A DNA stretch of 64,000 nucleotides from Lamellibrachia columna (taxonomy: Eukaryota; Annelida; Polychaeta; Sabellida; Siboglinidae). The translations under genes and the position numbers were made by a program. The notes beneath the pieces were generated by a model, which did not search any database, was not told the origin of the DNA, and saw only the letters and a list, made by a program, of their open reading frames with translations. Location: contig OY759270.1 in NCBI GenBank assembly GCA_963662155.1, forward strand, positions 56,334,374-56,398,373, read 5' to 3'. Positions 34,101-46,382 of this stretch are shown here, one piece after another. Numbering within the stretch: position 1 is the first letter of the stretch; every line of letters begins with the position of its first letter.

Positions 34101-37100
34101 CTTCATTGTCCTGTCATTGTTGGAGCACTCCTTGATTGTCCTGTCATTGTTGGAGTACTCCTTCATTGTCCTGTCATTGTTGGAGCACTCCTTGATTGTT
34201 CTGTCATTGTTGGAGCACTCCTTCATTGTTCTGTCATTGTTGGAGCACTCCTTCATTGTCCTGTCATTGTTGGAGCACTCCTTCATTGTTGTCATTGTTG
34301 GAACACTCCTTGATTGTTCTGTCATTGTTGGAGCACTCCTTGATTGTTCTGTCATTGTTGGAGCACTCCTTGATTGTTCTGTCATTGTTGGAGCACTCCT
34401 TCATTGTCCTGTCATTGTTGGAGCACTCCTTCATTGTCCTGTCATTGTTGGAGCACTCCTTGATTGTTCTGTCATTGTTGGAGCACTCCTTCATTGTCCT
34501 GTCATTGTTGGAGCACTCCTTGATTGTCCTGTCATTGTTGGAGCACTCCTTGATTGTTGTCATTGTCGGAGCACTCCTTGATTGTTCTGTCATTGTTGGA
34601 GCACTCCTTGATTGTTCTGTCATTGTTGGAGCACTCCTTCATTGTTCTGTCATTGTTGGAGCACTCCTTCATTGTCCTGTCATTGTTGGAGCACTCCTTC
34701 ATTGTTGTCATTGTTGGAACACTCCTTGATTGTTCTGTCATTGTTGGAGCACTCCTTGATTGTTCTGTCATTGTTGGAGCACTCCTTGATTGTTCTGTCA
34801 TTGTTGGAGCACTCCTTCATTGTCCTGTCATTGTTGGAGCACTCCTTCATTGTCCTGTCATTGTTGGAGCACTCCTTGATTGTTCTGTCATTGTTGGAGC
34901 ACTCCTTCATTGTCCTGTCATTGTTGGAGCACTCCTTGATTGTCCTGTCATTGTTGGAGCACTCCTTGATTGTTGTCATTGTTGGAGCACTCCTTGATTG
35001 TTCTGTCATTGTTGGAGCACTCCTTGATTGTTCTGTCATTGTTGGAGCACTCCTTGATTGTTCTGTCATTGTTGGAGTACTCCTTCATTGTCCTGTCATT
35101 GTTGGAGCACTCCTTGATTGTTCTGTCATTGTTGGAGCACTCCTTCATTGTCCTGTCATTGATGGAGCACTCCTTCATTGTCCTGTCATTGTTGGAGCAC
35201 TCCTTGATTGTTCTGTCATTGTTGGAGCACTCCTTGATTGTTCTGTCATTGTTGGAGCACTCCTTGATTGTCCTGTCATTGTTGGAGCACTCCTTGATTG
35301 TCCTCTCATTGTTGGAGCACTCCTTGATTGTTCTGTCATTGATGGAGCACTCCTTGATTGTTCTGTCATTGTTGGAACTCTCCTTGATTGCTCTGTCATT
35401 GTTGGAGCACTCCTTCATTGTCCTGTCATTGTTGGAGCACTCCTTGATTGTTCTGTCATTGGTGGAGCACTCCTTGATTGTTCTGTCATTGTTGGAACTC
35501 TCCTTGATTGCTCTGTCATTGTTGGAGCACTCCTTCATTGTCCTGTCATTGTTGGAGCACTCCTTCATTGTTCTGTCATTGATGGAGCACTCCTTGATTG
35601 TTCTGTCATTGTTGGAGCACTCCTTCATTGTCCTGTCATTGTTGGAGCACTCCTTGATTGTTCTGTCATTGTTGGAGCACTCCTTGATTGTCCTGTCATT
35701 GTTGGAGCACTCCTTCATTGTTCTGTCATTGTTGGAGCACTCCTTCATTGTCCTCTCATTGTTGGAGCACTCCTTCATTGTCCTCTCATTGTTGGAGCAC
35801 TCCTTGATTGTTCTGTCATTGTTGGAGCACTCCTTGATTGTTCTGTCATTGTTGGAGCACTCCTTGATTGTCCTGTCATTGATGGAGCACTCCTTGATTG
35901 TTCTGTCATTGTTGGAACACTCCTTGATTTTTCTGTCATTGTTGGAACACTCCTTGATTGTTCTGTCATTGATGGAGCACTCCGTGATTGTTCTGTCATT
36001 GTTGGAGCACTCCTTCATTGTCCTGTCATTGTTGGAGCACTCCTTCATTGTCCTGTCATTGCTGGAGCACTCCTTGATTGTTCTGTCATTGTTGGAGCAC
36101 TCCTTGATTGTTCTGTCATTGTTGGAGCACTCCTTGATTGTTCTGTCATTGTTGGAGCAAACCTTCATTGTCCTGTCATTGTTGGAGCATTCCTTCATTG
36201 TTCTGTCATTGATGGAGCACTCCTTGATTGTTCTGTCATTGTTGGAGCACTCCTTGATTGTTCTGTCATTGTTGGAGCAAACCTTCATTGTCCTGTCATT
36301 GTTGGAGCATTCCTTCATTGTTCTGTCATTGTTGGAGCACTCCTTGATTGTTCTGTCATTGTTGGAGCACTCCTTGATTGTTCTGTCATTGTTGGAGCAC
36401 TCCTTGATTGTTCTGTCATTGTTGGAGCACTCCTTCATTGTTCTGTCATTGATGGAGCACTCCTTGATTGTTCTGTCATTGTTGGAGCACTCCTTGATTG
36501 TTCTGTCATTGTTGGAGCAAACCTTCATTGTCCTGTCATTGTTGGAGCACTCCTTCATTGTCCTGTCATTGTTGGAGCACTCCTTGATTGTTCTGTCATT
36601 GTTGGAACTCTCCTTGATTGTTCTGTCATTGTTGGAGCACTCCTTGATTGTTCTGTCATTGTTGGAGCACTCCTTGATTGTTCTGTCATTGTTGGAGCAC
36701 TCCTTCATTGTTCTGTCATTGTTGGAGCACTCCTTCATTGTCCTGTCATTGTTGGAGCACTCCTTGATTGTCCTGTCATTGTTGGAGTACTCCTTCATTG
36801 TCCTGTCATTGTTGGAGCACTCCTTGATTGTTCTGTCATTGTTGGAGCACTCCTTCATTGTTCTGTCATTGTTGGAGCACTCCTTCATTGTCCTGTCATT
36901 GTTGGAGCACTCCTTCATTGTTGTCATTGTTGGAACACTCCTTGATTGTTCTGTCATTGTTGGAGCACTCCTTGATTGTTCTGTCATTGTTGGAGCACTC
37001 CTTGATTGTTCTGTCATTGTTGGAGCACTCCTTCATTGTCCTGTCATTGTTGGAGCACTCCTTCATTGTCCTGTCATTGTTGGAGCACTCCTTGATTGTT

Positions 37101-40100
37101 CTGTCATTGTTGGAGCACTCCTTCATTGTCCTGTCATTGTTGGAGCACTCCTTGATTGTCCTGTCATTGTTGGAGCACTCCTTGATTGTTGTCATTGTCG
37201 GAGCACTCCTTGATTGTTCTGTCATTGTTGGAGCACTCCTTGATTGTTCTGTCATTGTTGGAGCACTCCTTGATTGTTCTGTCATTGTTGGAGCACTCCT
37301 TGATTGTTCTGTCATTGTTGGAGCACTCCTTGATTGTTCTGTCATTGTTGGAGCACTCCTTCATTGTCCTGTCATTGTTTGAGCACTCCTTCATTGTCCT
37401 GTCATTGTTGGAGCACTCCTTGATTGTTCTGTCATTGTTGGAGCACTCCTTCATTGTCCTGTCATTGTTGGAGCACTCCTTGATTGTCCTGTCATTGTTG
37501 GAGCACTCCTTGATTGTTGTCACTGTCGGAGCACTCCTTGATTGTTCTGTCATTGTTGGAGCACTCCTTGATTGTTCTGTCATTGTTGGAGCACTCCTTG
37601 ATTGTTCTGTCATTGTTGGAGTACTCCTTCATTGTCCTGTCATTGTTGGAGCACTCCTTGATTGTTCTGTCATTGTTGGAGCACTCCTTGATTGTCCTGT
37701 CATTGTTGGAGTACTCCTTGATTGTTCTGTCATTGTTGGAGCACTCCTTGATTGTCCTGTCATTGTTGGAGCACTCCTCCATTGTTCTGTCATTGTTGGA
37801 GCACTCCTTCATTGTTCTGTCATTGTTGGAGCACTCCTTCATTGTCCTCTCATTGTTGGAGTACTCCTTCATTGTCCTGTCATTGTTGGAGCACTCCTTG
37901 ATTGTTCTGTCATTGTTGGAACTCTCCTTGATTGTTCTGTCATTGTTGGAGTACTCCTTGATTGTTCTGTCATTGTTGGAGCACTCCTTGATTGTTCTGT
38001 CATTGTTGGAGCACTCCTTGATTGTTCTGTCATTGTTGGAGCACTCCTTCATTGTCCTGTCATTGTTGGAGCACTCCTTCATTGTCCTGTCATTGTTGGA
38101 GCACTCCTTCATTGTTCTGTCATTGTTGGAGCACTCCTTGATTGTTCTGTCATTGTTGGAGCACTCCTTGATTGTCCTGTCATTGTTGGAGCACTCCTTC
38201 ATTGTTCTGTCATTGTTGGAGCACTCCTTCATTGTCCTCTCATTGTTGGAGTACTCCTTCATTGTCCTGTCATTGTTGGAGCACTCCTTGATTGTTCTGT
38301 CATTGTTGGAGCACTCCTTCATTGTTCTGTCATTGTTGGAGCACTCCTTCATTGTCCTGTCATTGTTGGAGCACTCCTTGATTGTTGTCATTGTTGGAGC
38401 ACTCCTTGATTGTTCTGTCATTGTTGGAGCACTCCTTGATTGTTCTGTCATTGTTGGAACACTCCTTCATTGTTCTGTCATTGTTGGAGCGCTCCTTCAT
38501 TGTTCTGTCATTGTTGGAGCACTCCTTGATTGTTGTCATTGTTGGAGCACTCCTTGATTGTTCTGTCATTGTTGGAGCACTCCTTGATTGTTCTGTCATT
38601 GTTGGAGCACTCCTTCATTGTCCTGTCATTGTTGGAGCACTCCTTGATTGTTCTGTCATTGTTGGAGCACTCCTTGATTGTTCTGTAATTGTTGGAGCAC
38701 TCCTTGATTGTTCTGTCATTGTTGGAGCACTCCTTGATTGTTCTGTCATTGTTGGAGCACTCCTTGATTGTCCTGTCATTGTTGGAGCACTCCTTCATTG
38801 TCCTGTCATTGTTGGAGCACTCCTTGATTGTTCTGTCATTGTTGGAGCACTCCTTGATTGTTCTGTCATTGTTGGAGCACTCCTTGATTGTTCTGTCATT
38901 GTTGGAGCACTCCTTGATTGTTCTGTCATTGTTGGAGCACTCCTTGATTGTTCTGTCATTGTTGGAGCACTCCTTCATTGTTCTGTCATTGTTGGAGCAC
39001 TCCTTCATTGTCCTGTCATTGTTGGAGCACTCCTTGATTGTTCTGTCATTGTTGGAGCACTCCTTGATTGTTCTGTAATTGTTGGAGCACTCCTTGATTG
39101 TTCTGTCATTGTTGGAGCACTCCTTGATTGTTCTGTCATTGTTGGAGCACTCCTTGATTGTTCTGTCATTGTTGGAGCACTCCTTCATTGTCCTGTCATT
39201 GTTGGAGCACTCCTTGATTGTTCTGTCATTGTTGGAGCACTCCTTGATTGTTCTGTCATTGTTGGAGCACTCCTTCATTGTTCTGTCATTGTTGGAGCAC
39301 TCCTTGATTGTTCTGTCATTGTTGGAGCACTCCTTCATTGTTCTGTCATTGTTGGAGCACTCCTTGATTGTTCTGTCATTGTTGGAGCACTCCTTCATTG
39401 TCCTGTCATTGTTGGAGTACTCCTTCATTGTCCTGTCATTGTTGGAGCACTCCTTGATTGTTGTCATTGTTGGAGCACTCCTTGATTGTTCTGTCATTGT
39501 TGGAGTACTCCTTGATTGTTCTGTCATTGTTGGAGCACTCCTTGATTGTCCTGTCATTGTTGGAGCACTCCTTGATTGTTCTGTCATTGTTGGAGCACTC
39601 CTTCATTGTTCTGTCATTGTTGGAGCACTCCTTCATTGTTCTGTCATTGTTGGAGCACTCCTTCATTGTTCTGTCATTGTTGGAGCACTCCTTCATTGTT
39701 CTGCTGTTGTTTGCATTGCTTCGTTCGCTTTTCTCAAGTCGGAATATCCCACTTGCTGTTTCAACTTCATATGAACGCTAGTCAAGCCTTCTGTTGATTA
39801 TAACCTTTCCCCATCTCTTCTCTCCAGGCTGAAATGATTTCATCCTCCCTGTATCACCTTCATTGAACACAGCGAGGTCCTTTGCTGTTTTGTTGTAGTT
39901 CTGGTTCTCTTTGTCCTGGTGTCACTCCATCTTTTCCTTCGCTTTGGCGATTATTTCTGCATCTCTTTGTCTTAACAAGTTTGAAGTTGTTGGAAGGAAT
40001 GATCGTCTTCCTAGCAGGCGTTGTGCAGGACTGCTTCCCACTCCCTGACTCGGTGTGTTTCTTAGCTCCAGGAAGGCATTGTAGATGTCACTATTTCCTT

Positions 40101-40560
40101 CCTTGCATTTTTTCATTGTCCTCTTGGCCATCTTGACAACTGCTTCAGCTTTTCCGTTGGCATTTTGGTGGTGTGGAGAGCTGACTACATGTTCAAAATC
40201 CCAGTCTCATGCAAACTTCTGGAACTTAGCTGACACATGTTGTGCACCACTGTCACTTACAACAGTGTTTGGAATGCCGTTCCTGGCAGAGTGAGACTTG
40301 AGCTTGTGAATGACAGTTGTAGACTTTGTATCATACAATCTGTCAACCTCCCAGAAATTGGACAGGTGATCAAAAACGTGATCAAATAATCCATTCCCTC
40401 GAGTGAGAACAGATCTGTTCCAACCTTCTCCCATGGTCTTGACAGCATCTCCTGTGGCATTAGGGTTTCCTTCTAGTCGCTCATCTCAAAGGTTCTGCAT
40501 CTTTCGCATCTAAATATGTAGTCTTTCAAATTGACTACTTCCGAAATATTGGTGCAGCAG
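31121..40560 (-). pseudogene. Ty3/Gypsy integrase, with 8.4-kb tandem expansion in its C-terminal region
   Basis: The minus strand from about 40560 gives part of the zinc-binding N-domain (FRCERCRTFE). Next come the catalytic-core start PWEKVGTDLFSLEGMD and the second-Asp segment GIPNTVVSDSGAQH near 40250, with frameshifts. At 39922-40131 the late-core segment reads TMKKCKEGNSD, ELRNTPSQGVGSSPAQRLLG. The C-domain segment SYEVETASGIFR (about 39765) runs in frame into the 30-bp array as decapeptide RT(I/M)KECSNND repeats. Beyond the array, 31121-31290 encodes KRKPAQMMENIRTRSGRKVK and a stop, the usual Gypsy pol tail. The two sides are in different frames because of 28-bp units. The copy is broken. 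Confidence 0.82.
31291..39702. repeat. Giant 30-bp minisatellite, about 280 copies, inside integrase sequence
   Basis: The unit is TGTTGGAGCACTCCTTGATT plus GTTCTGTCAT. Common variants are TTCATTGTCC, GATGGAGC, GGAGCAAACC and GGAACTCTCC. Ten copies lack CT (GTTGTC in place of GTTCTGTC), near 34287, 34555, 34704, 34972, 36919, 37188, 37517, 38386, 38533 and 39460; each shifts the frame. Higher-order duplication is clear: the variant order of about 32520-34290 recurs at about 35155-36920 (offset near 2632 bp), and a 414-bp block repeats at 34290 and 34704. The very long open frames on both strands come from a stop-free unit and are not genes. Confidence 0.97.
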
Positions 40561-40589
40561 TGACTTGAGTTTGGTGCAGAGAATTTACA

Positions 40590-41000
40590 GAAAAACGTGG
40601 AATATCGAATAGAATAAGTATTACTATTGCATATGTATTATACATAAACGTATTGTAGACATATATTAGGAAACAGGTTTTGTTAATTATTAGTCAGAGG
40701 CAGTATTTTAGAGTAAGTTAGTTCCATTGAAGTCAGTGAGCGTTAATAGAGTTGTTTACCATTCGAAAATTGAGATAGCGTAGTGAATAGTCAGAAACAG
40801 TGGAATATTGGTTAGAATAAGTATTACTATTACACATATATTGTACAAACTTCTTATAGACATATTAAGAAACTGTTTTTGTTAACAGAGGCAGTATTTT
40901 TCCCAAACTCAAATTCAACGAGTGATAAAAGGGAGTTTGTTTATAGGTTGTGGATTAAACTGGTGTACCAAATTATCATTTACATTGTTAAATATATATT
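40590..41000 (+). repeat. Direct repeats of about 203 bp in the LINE 5' region
   Basis: GTGGAATATCGAATAGAATA at 40597 and GTGGAATATTGGTTAGAATA at 40800 start two diverged copies. They share TAAGTATTACTATT, GACATAT, GAAAC and GAGGCAGTATTTT. They resemble the repeated 5' UTR monomers of some LINEs, which can carry the promoter. That role is inferred. Confidence 0.6.
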
Positions 41001-41235
41001 AGATAAAGTGATACATTTACATAAATTACATACGTAATATCTGAAATAGTTGTAGTAAATGTTTTTGGTAAAAAGGAAATAACAGCAGGATTTTAGCGTA
41101 AGTTGGTATACACTGACTTTGTTGTTTTGCTTACACAGTGTTCTCCGTATTCGCTAGGTGGCAGACTTTTTATTTGCTCGTGTGAGCTTAGTAGAAAAGA
41201 CATAGTTAGCAAGTATATTAGCCTAAAGTGTTCTT

Positions 41236-42458
41236 TTGAACACAAAAACAGCCTTATTCAAGGCTAACGTAGCAATCAAATTGAGATTAAATTTTGTGAT
41301 GGTGTCATACAAACGGCATGTAAAGGCCACCAGGCATTTAATATGCAGCAGTTGCAGCAACTGGTGGACTTCCGGGTGTGAGAAGTCCTGGACTGAAGTT
41401 CAGGTGGATAGTTTTAGTTTTGAGTGTAGGGGATGTACGAAGATGAAGGAACTTGAGGAAGATTTGGAACAACTGAGGCTGCTCGTTGTGGCAGTGGTGG
41501 GAAGGGAGCAGGTGGGTTGTGCCAGTGGTTCCGGTAGGGGGACAATAGATGATAAAGTGGGGGAAGACGATGAGAGAGATGCTAGGGAAAGCTCACCTCA
41601 GTCTGGGAGGAGGCTGAGAGGAGGTAAGGTGACAGGTCGTAGGGAGACAATGTAAGGAGACAGGATGAAAGGAGACGGGAAGGAAAGAAATGGGAGAGAA
41701 GACAAATGGATCGAAGGAGAGAGGAGTGGGGGAGACAGTAGCGAAGGAGACGGGGGGAGGAGACGATAATTAAGGCGAAGGGAGTGAGGGAGACGGGAAG
41801 TAAGGTGTCTGGAGGGAAGGCGATGGGAACGCAAGTTAGCCAGGAGACGGGAGGGAAAGGTGACAGGTTGACGGGTGAGAGAGAGACTGATAACAGGGAA
41901 GGGATCCAATGGAAGAGCTATTATGAGGCAGTGATAGAGGGGGTGAGAAAGAGAGCGAGGATGTTTGTGAGGGACTCGATAGTCAGGAAGACTGACATAG
42001 TCTTAAACAAGGGAGATGACGTAGTAGTTTGCTTGCCTGGGGCCAAAATAGAGGCGATAACTGAGAGGGTAGAAAACATTGTGGGTTCGGACAAGGGTGG
42101 ATCTGTTTTAGTACATGTAGGGACAAATAACGTAGAGAGGGAGGGTACAACTGCCATAGTTAGGAAATACAGGAAGTTTGTCAGAACACTAAAGCAGACG
42201 CGGGTTGAGCAGGTAATACTGTCAGGGATTTTACCAGTAATAGGAAGGAGGGGTCACAGATATCGAAATAGCTCGGGGATAGCAATTAACATGCTAGTCC
42301 AGAACCTATGTAGGAAGAGGAAGTTAGATTTGTGGGGAAGTTTTGTTGGAAGGGCTGATATGTACAAGAAGGATGGGATTCATCTACCTGGTAAGTGGAA
42401 AGGGGACCGCAGTATTTGTGGATGGACTCACAGCAGCAATAGACAGTGGCATGGGTAA
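41236..42458 (+). pseudogene. LINE ORF1: coiled coil plus SGNH/esterase-like domain, frameshifted
   Basis: The first part (41236-41655) has a Cys-bearing segment (SFECRGCTKMK) and a coiled-coil-like KELEEDLEQLRLLVV. A frameshift follows in a GGGAGACGG-rich stretch. The second part (41784-42458) shows the SGNH-hydrolase blocks of CR1/L2 ORF1: block I as RDSIVRKTD (normally GDS), then CLPGAKI, block III as LVHVGTNN, SGILPVIG, and the Asp-His block as KKDGIHLP. The Gly of GDS is replaced by Arg, next to the presumed catalytic Ser. In related LINEs ORF1 binds RNA and forms the particle. This copy is not functional. Confidence 0.8.
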
Positions 42459-42523
42459 GATAACAAATATTTTTGGGAGTAAACATTATTTAAACTAGAA
42501 GCGCATGGGGGGATTACTTAGAG

Positions 42524-45285
42524 ATGCCTCAAGCAGGACAAGAGGCCACTAGTACAGACAAACCAATAACAAAATGTCCTAAAAACAGGTCTGAAGCAGG
42601 TTATAGATGCATGTGTTCAAATGCGAGGAGTATTGTGAATACGAAAAACGAATTAAACATTATGGTAGAAGATGTTGACCCTCACATAATTGATATAACT
42701 GAATCATAGGCCAACACAGACATAACAGATGCTGAATTAGGATTGACAGGATACGTAATGTTTAGGCGCGATCGAAAAGGAAGAAGGGGAGGGGGAGTTT
42801 TTTATATGTTAAAGAATCTATTCAGGCTTATGAAACAAAATAAAAAAATCAAGCAGATTGCGATGAAGCTGTTTGGTGCAAAATAGTTTCATGAAATTCA
42901 AAATTAACTATTGGATTAGTTTACTGAAGTCCAAACATAAACGAAGAGGATAACACAAAAATACAAAATGCTATAAAGGAAGTTAGTAAAGGGGAATGTA
43001 TCATAATGAGAGATTTTTACCATGGACACATACAATGGAAATCTCTAGAGAGTACAGGGGGTGAGGACCAACAATTTCTATTTTTAATTCAGGATACCTT
43101 CCTTACTCAGCTCGTGCTAGAACCAACCAGGGGAGAGAATATATTAGATATAGTTATTTCATCACAAAAAGAATTAGTGGACAATGTAAAAATATTTGAA
43201 CCATTGCGTAATAGTGACCACAATCAAATACGTTTTGACATCAATGTAAAATCAGAAAGTAAAAATAAAAAACATACAGGAGAAACTTCCACAAAGGTAA
43301 CGATAAAGATATGAGAAAATACTTAGCAAAGCTAAATTGGAATAACATGCTGATGAATAAGACCGCAATTGAATGTTGGAATATTCTAAAATATGAAATT
43401 GAGAGTATCATCGATAAATTTGTTCCCTTCCAAAAACAAGGAAAACGGTGTAGAAAAAAACACTTGTCAAAAGAGGCTATTAGAAAAATAATGCTAAAAC
43501 AAACTATGTGGAGGGTTTATAGGCGTACCAGAAAGGACGAAGACTATGCAAAATACAAAGAGGCACTTATTGCAGCTACAACTGAAATCAGACAATCTAA
43601 AAGAAGCTATGAGCAAAAACTAGCATGTAACATAAAAAATGACAGCAAGAGTTTTTATGCATATGTCAGGAGTAAACAAAACGTACAAGACAAGGTTGGA
43701 CCTCTAGAAGACAGTGCTGGAAATATAATATCACGGGTTTTTAATGGCGGAAGACCTAAATGGTTACTTCAGTTCAGTGTTTACCAAAGAAGATATTAGT
43801 TAATTACCAGTTGCTGATGCTAAATTTCAGGAGGCTAAATCTGACTATTTAGGACCGTTACTAATGGAAACAGTAGAACAAATCAGTATACCACTTGCAA
43901 GAGTATTCAACTTGTCATTAAAAGAGGGAGTTGTTCCGTTTGAATGGAAAGTAGCAAACATCATACCATTATTTAAAAAGGGTTCGAGAAATAAGTCAGA
44001 GAATTACAGACCAGTGAGTTTAACGTCAGTGATTTGTAAATGATTAGAAAGGTTAATTAAAGACCATATGGTGGACTTCCTCGTTAAGCATAAATTATTA
44101 AATTCATCTCAACATGGATTCCTTAAAGCGAGGTCATGCTTAACAAATATGTTATGTTTTTTGGAAGAAATCACTAAGTGGATAGACGTGGGATCGCCAG
44201 TAGATATTATCTACTTAGATTTTCAGAAAGCTTTTGACAAAGTGCCACATCAAAGATTACTACTTAAATTAAAAGCCCATGGTATCGGGGATAGCATAAC
44301 TGACTGGATAGAACAATGGCTGACTGACAGAAGACAACGAGTTGTAGTAGATGGAGAAGTTTCAAATTGGAAATCGGTTTTGAGTGGGGTACCTCAAGGA
44401 TCAGTATTAGGACCTATATTATTCTTAATATATATCAATGACTTGGACGACAGTATAACAAGTAACGTACTGAAATTTGCGGATGACACAAAACTGTTTA
44501 GAAAGGTTAATACTGATAGTGATAAACGACATTTACAAAACGATCTAGACAGATTAGTGAAATGGTCTGAGAAATGGCAGATGTTGTTCAATTTTGGGAA
44601 ATGTAAATGCCTACATACAGGACATGGGAACTTGGATGTAAACTATAAAATGGGAGATACTGTTCTGGGTACTACTGTAAAAGAAAAGGACTTAGGAGTT
44701 ACAATAAGCGCTGATATGACAGTTTCAGAGTAGTGTGGTATTGCAGCTTCAAAGGGTAATCAAATTCTTGGATTGATTAGAAGAAACATAACATACAAGG
44801 GAAAAAAGTGAATTATACCTCTTTATAAAGCAATAGTTAGACCTCATTTAGAATACTGTATACAAGCATGGAGACCATATCGTAAGAAGGATATAGATAC
44901 GCTTGAACGCATACAAAGGAGAGCAACTAAAATGATTCCAGAACTGAGAGACCTTAGTTATGAAGAACGCCTGAAAGAATGTGGTTTAACAACTCTACAG
45001 ACAAGGAGGTTAAGAGGAGATCAGATTGAAGTTTTTAAGATATTGAATGGGTATGAAAATATTGATAGAAATATGTTTTTCTCACTCAAGAAGGATAGCA
45101 GAACTAGAGGACATGAGGTAAAATTAGTAAAGGATCAATGTAGATTGGACATCAGGAAGCACTCGTTCTCACAGAGGACAATAAATGAATGGAACAAATT
45201 GTCTACAGATTGTGTAACTGCTAGCAGCGTGAATATGTTTAAAAACAAGGTTGACACATATCTCAGGAGGGCGGGTTATAAGTAG
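42524..45285 (+). pseudogene. LINE ORF2: AP-endonuclease and reverse transcriptase, several breaks
   Basis: The endonuclease starts with SNARSIVNTKNEL and an ITES motif, followed by a stop near 42707. Later come RDRKGRRGGGV, a DF-type motif changed to RDFYHGHIQWK (GDFN expected) and NSDHNQIRFDI, which keeps the catalytic SDH. Linker and RT follow at 43311-43799 and 44068-44733: NYRPVSLTS near 44010, IYLDFQKAFDKVPH (first catalytic Asp), SGVPQGSVLGPILFLIYIND and FADDTKLFRK (catalytic pair). The C-terminal domain (44932-45285) has IPELRDLSYEERL and NEWNKLSTDC. Stops or shifts occur at about 42707, 42890, 43800, 44042, 44731 and 44811. Confidence 0.88.
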
Positions 45286-45380
45286 ATGAACATTGTTGGA
45301 CTCTCGATAAGCCAATGGCTTCCTTGTCCACTTGCCATCTGGGCCTTTGGCTTGGATGGCAAATCTTGTTAAATGTCTTG

Positions 45381-46382
45381 TTAAAAAACCTCGTTACTCA
45401 AGAATTGACACTTGGATTCTTTCAGGCGGAACCCAGCTTGAACCAGTCGTTTGAGCACGCGATCAAGTGTCTGCAAATGTTCATCTTCTGTTGGTCCTGT
45501 CACCAACACATCATCCAAATACACCATTGTGTTCGGTATGCCCTTCAAGAGCGAGTCCATGACACGTTGGAATATGCCAGGTGCTGATGACACTCCGTAC
45601 GGTAGTCGCTTATATGTGAAAAGACCTCGCGGCGTGTTGATGGTGACGTACTTCCGACTGTCAGGATGTAGCTGGATCTGTTCATACGCGTGACGCATGT
45701 CGAGCTTCGTGTACGTGGTGCCGTTCCCAAGTTGTGCATACAAATCCTCTATTCGGGGAATAGGATATCTGTCCAGTTTGGCTACTTGTTTCACGGTGAG
45801 TTTGTAGTCACCACAGAGACGTACACTCTTGTCTGCCTTCATTACTGGTACCACAGGGGCGTCCCAGTCCGAGTACTGGACGGGCTCTATGATATGCGCA
45901 GCCAGGAGTCGATCAATTTCCTTGTCCACCATGTCTCGCATTACATAGGGCAGTGGTCGCGACTTGTAGTACTTGGGGATTGCCTCATTGTCTACGTAGA
46001 TCTTGGCAGCGTCTGTTTTAACTGCTTGGTGCGAGTCTGTAAACCCGATGGCGTACTTGTCCAGTACAGCCTGCAGTTGAGGTTTCTGCTTCCGTGTTGG
46101 GTGTGATGTATTTAATTGATGAACCACAGCCCAGTCCAATTTGAGTTTACTCAGCCAGTTCCGGCCAAGTAAGCTTAGACCTTTGCCAGGCACGACCATG
46201 AGCGGAAGCTGATGTTGGTCGCCAGTTGTAGCTTCTACCATGACGTTGATGACACCCATGATCTTCACACACTGTCCTGTATACGTGCGAAGCGTGTCCT
46301 TTGTGGATCTCATGTTAGGCCGTGCCGAGTTTCGCCAGTGTTTGTGCAACGTTTCTTCGCTGATGAAGAAGCGTCTTCCCAT
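45381..46382 (-). pseudogene. Ty3/Gypsy protease remnant and reverse transcriptase, cut by a LINE
   Basis: The minus-strand frame begins in the protease, continues through a LLGRNWLSKLKLDW segment and enters the RT. There, YKSRPLPYVMRDMVDKEIDR, SDWDAPVVPVMK, RLCGDYKLTV, KLDMRHAYEQI (catalytic Asp), LPYGVSSAPGIFQRVMD and MVYLDDVLVTG (catalytic pair) appear in the standard Gypsy order. The usual protease active-site DTG is absent: the sequence jumps from QVDGK to ISEETL at about 46375-46395, with a frame change against Gag, so a small deletion removed it. RT ends at SKCQFLSNEVF where the CR1 tail begins. RNase H is missing. Confidence 0.9.

Larger units (their letters stand above)
40570..45375 (+). 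mobile_element. CR1/L2-type LINE, near full-length but inactive, inserted in Gypsy sequence
   Basis: This is the longest copy of the LINE family seen here. Order: a 5' region with direct repeats (40570-41190), ORF1 with coiled coil and SGNH/esterase-like domain, ORF2 with AP-endonuclease, reverse transcriptase and C-terminal domain, then a short 3' region ending in ATGGCAAATCTTGTTAAA and a partial second TCTTGTTAAA. Stops and frameshifts break both ORFs. It lies in the opposite orientation to the flanking Gypsy sequence. Gypsy RT stops at 45381 and integrase resumes near 40560. The 5' boundary is approximate. Confidence 0.85.

Noticed and set aside
31182..39774. Very long open frames on both strands (over 1000 codons)
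   Set aside because: They arise from a stop-free 30-bp unit. The same stretch is open in several frames, and integrase codons at both ends explain the origin. No start, promoter or splice context supports a host protein.
43311..44733. Diversity-generating retroelement or retron (RT next to repeats)
   Set aside because: The RTs are eukaryotic non-LTR and Gypsy types with endonuclease, Gag or integrase partners. No template/variable repeat pair or msr/msd structure is present.
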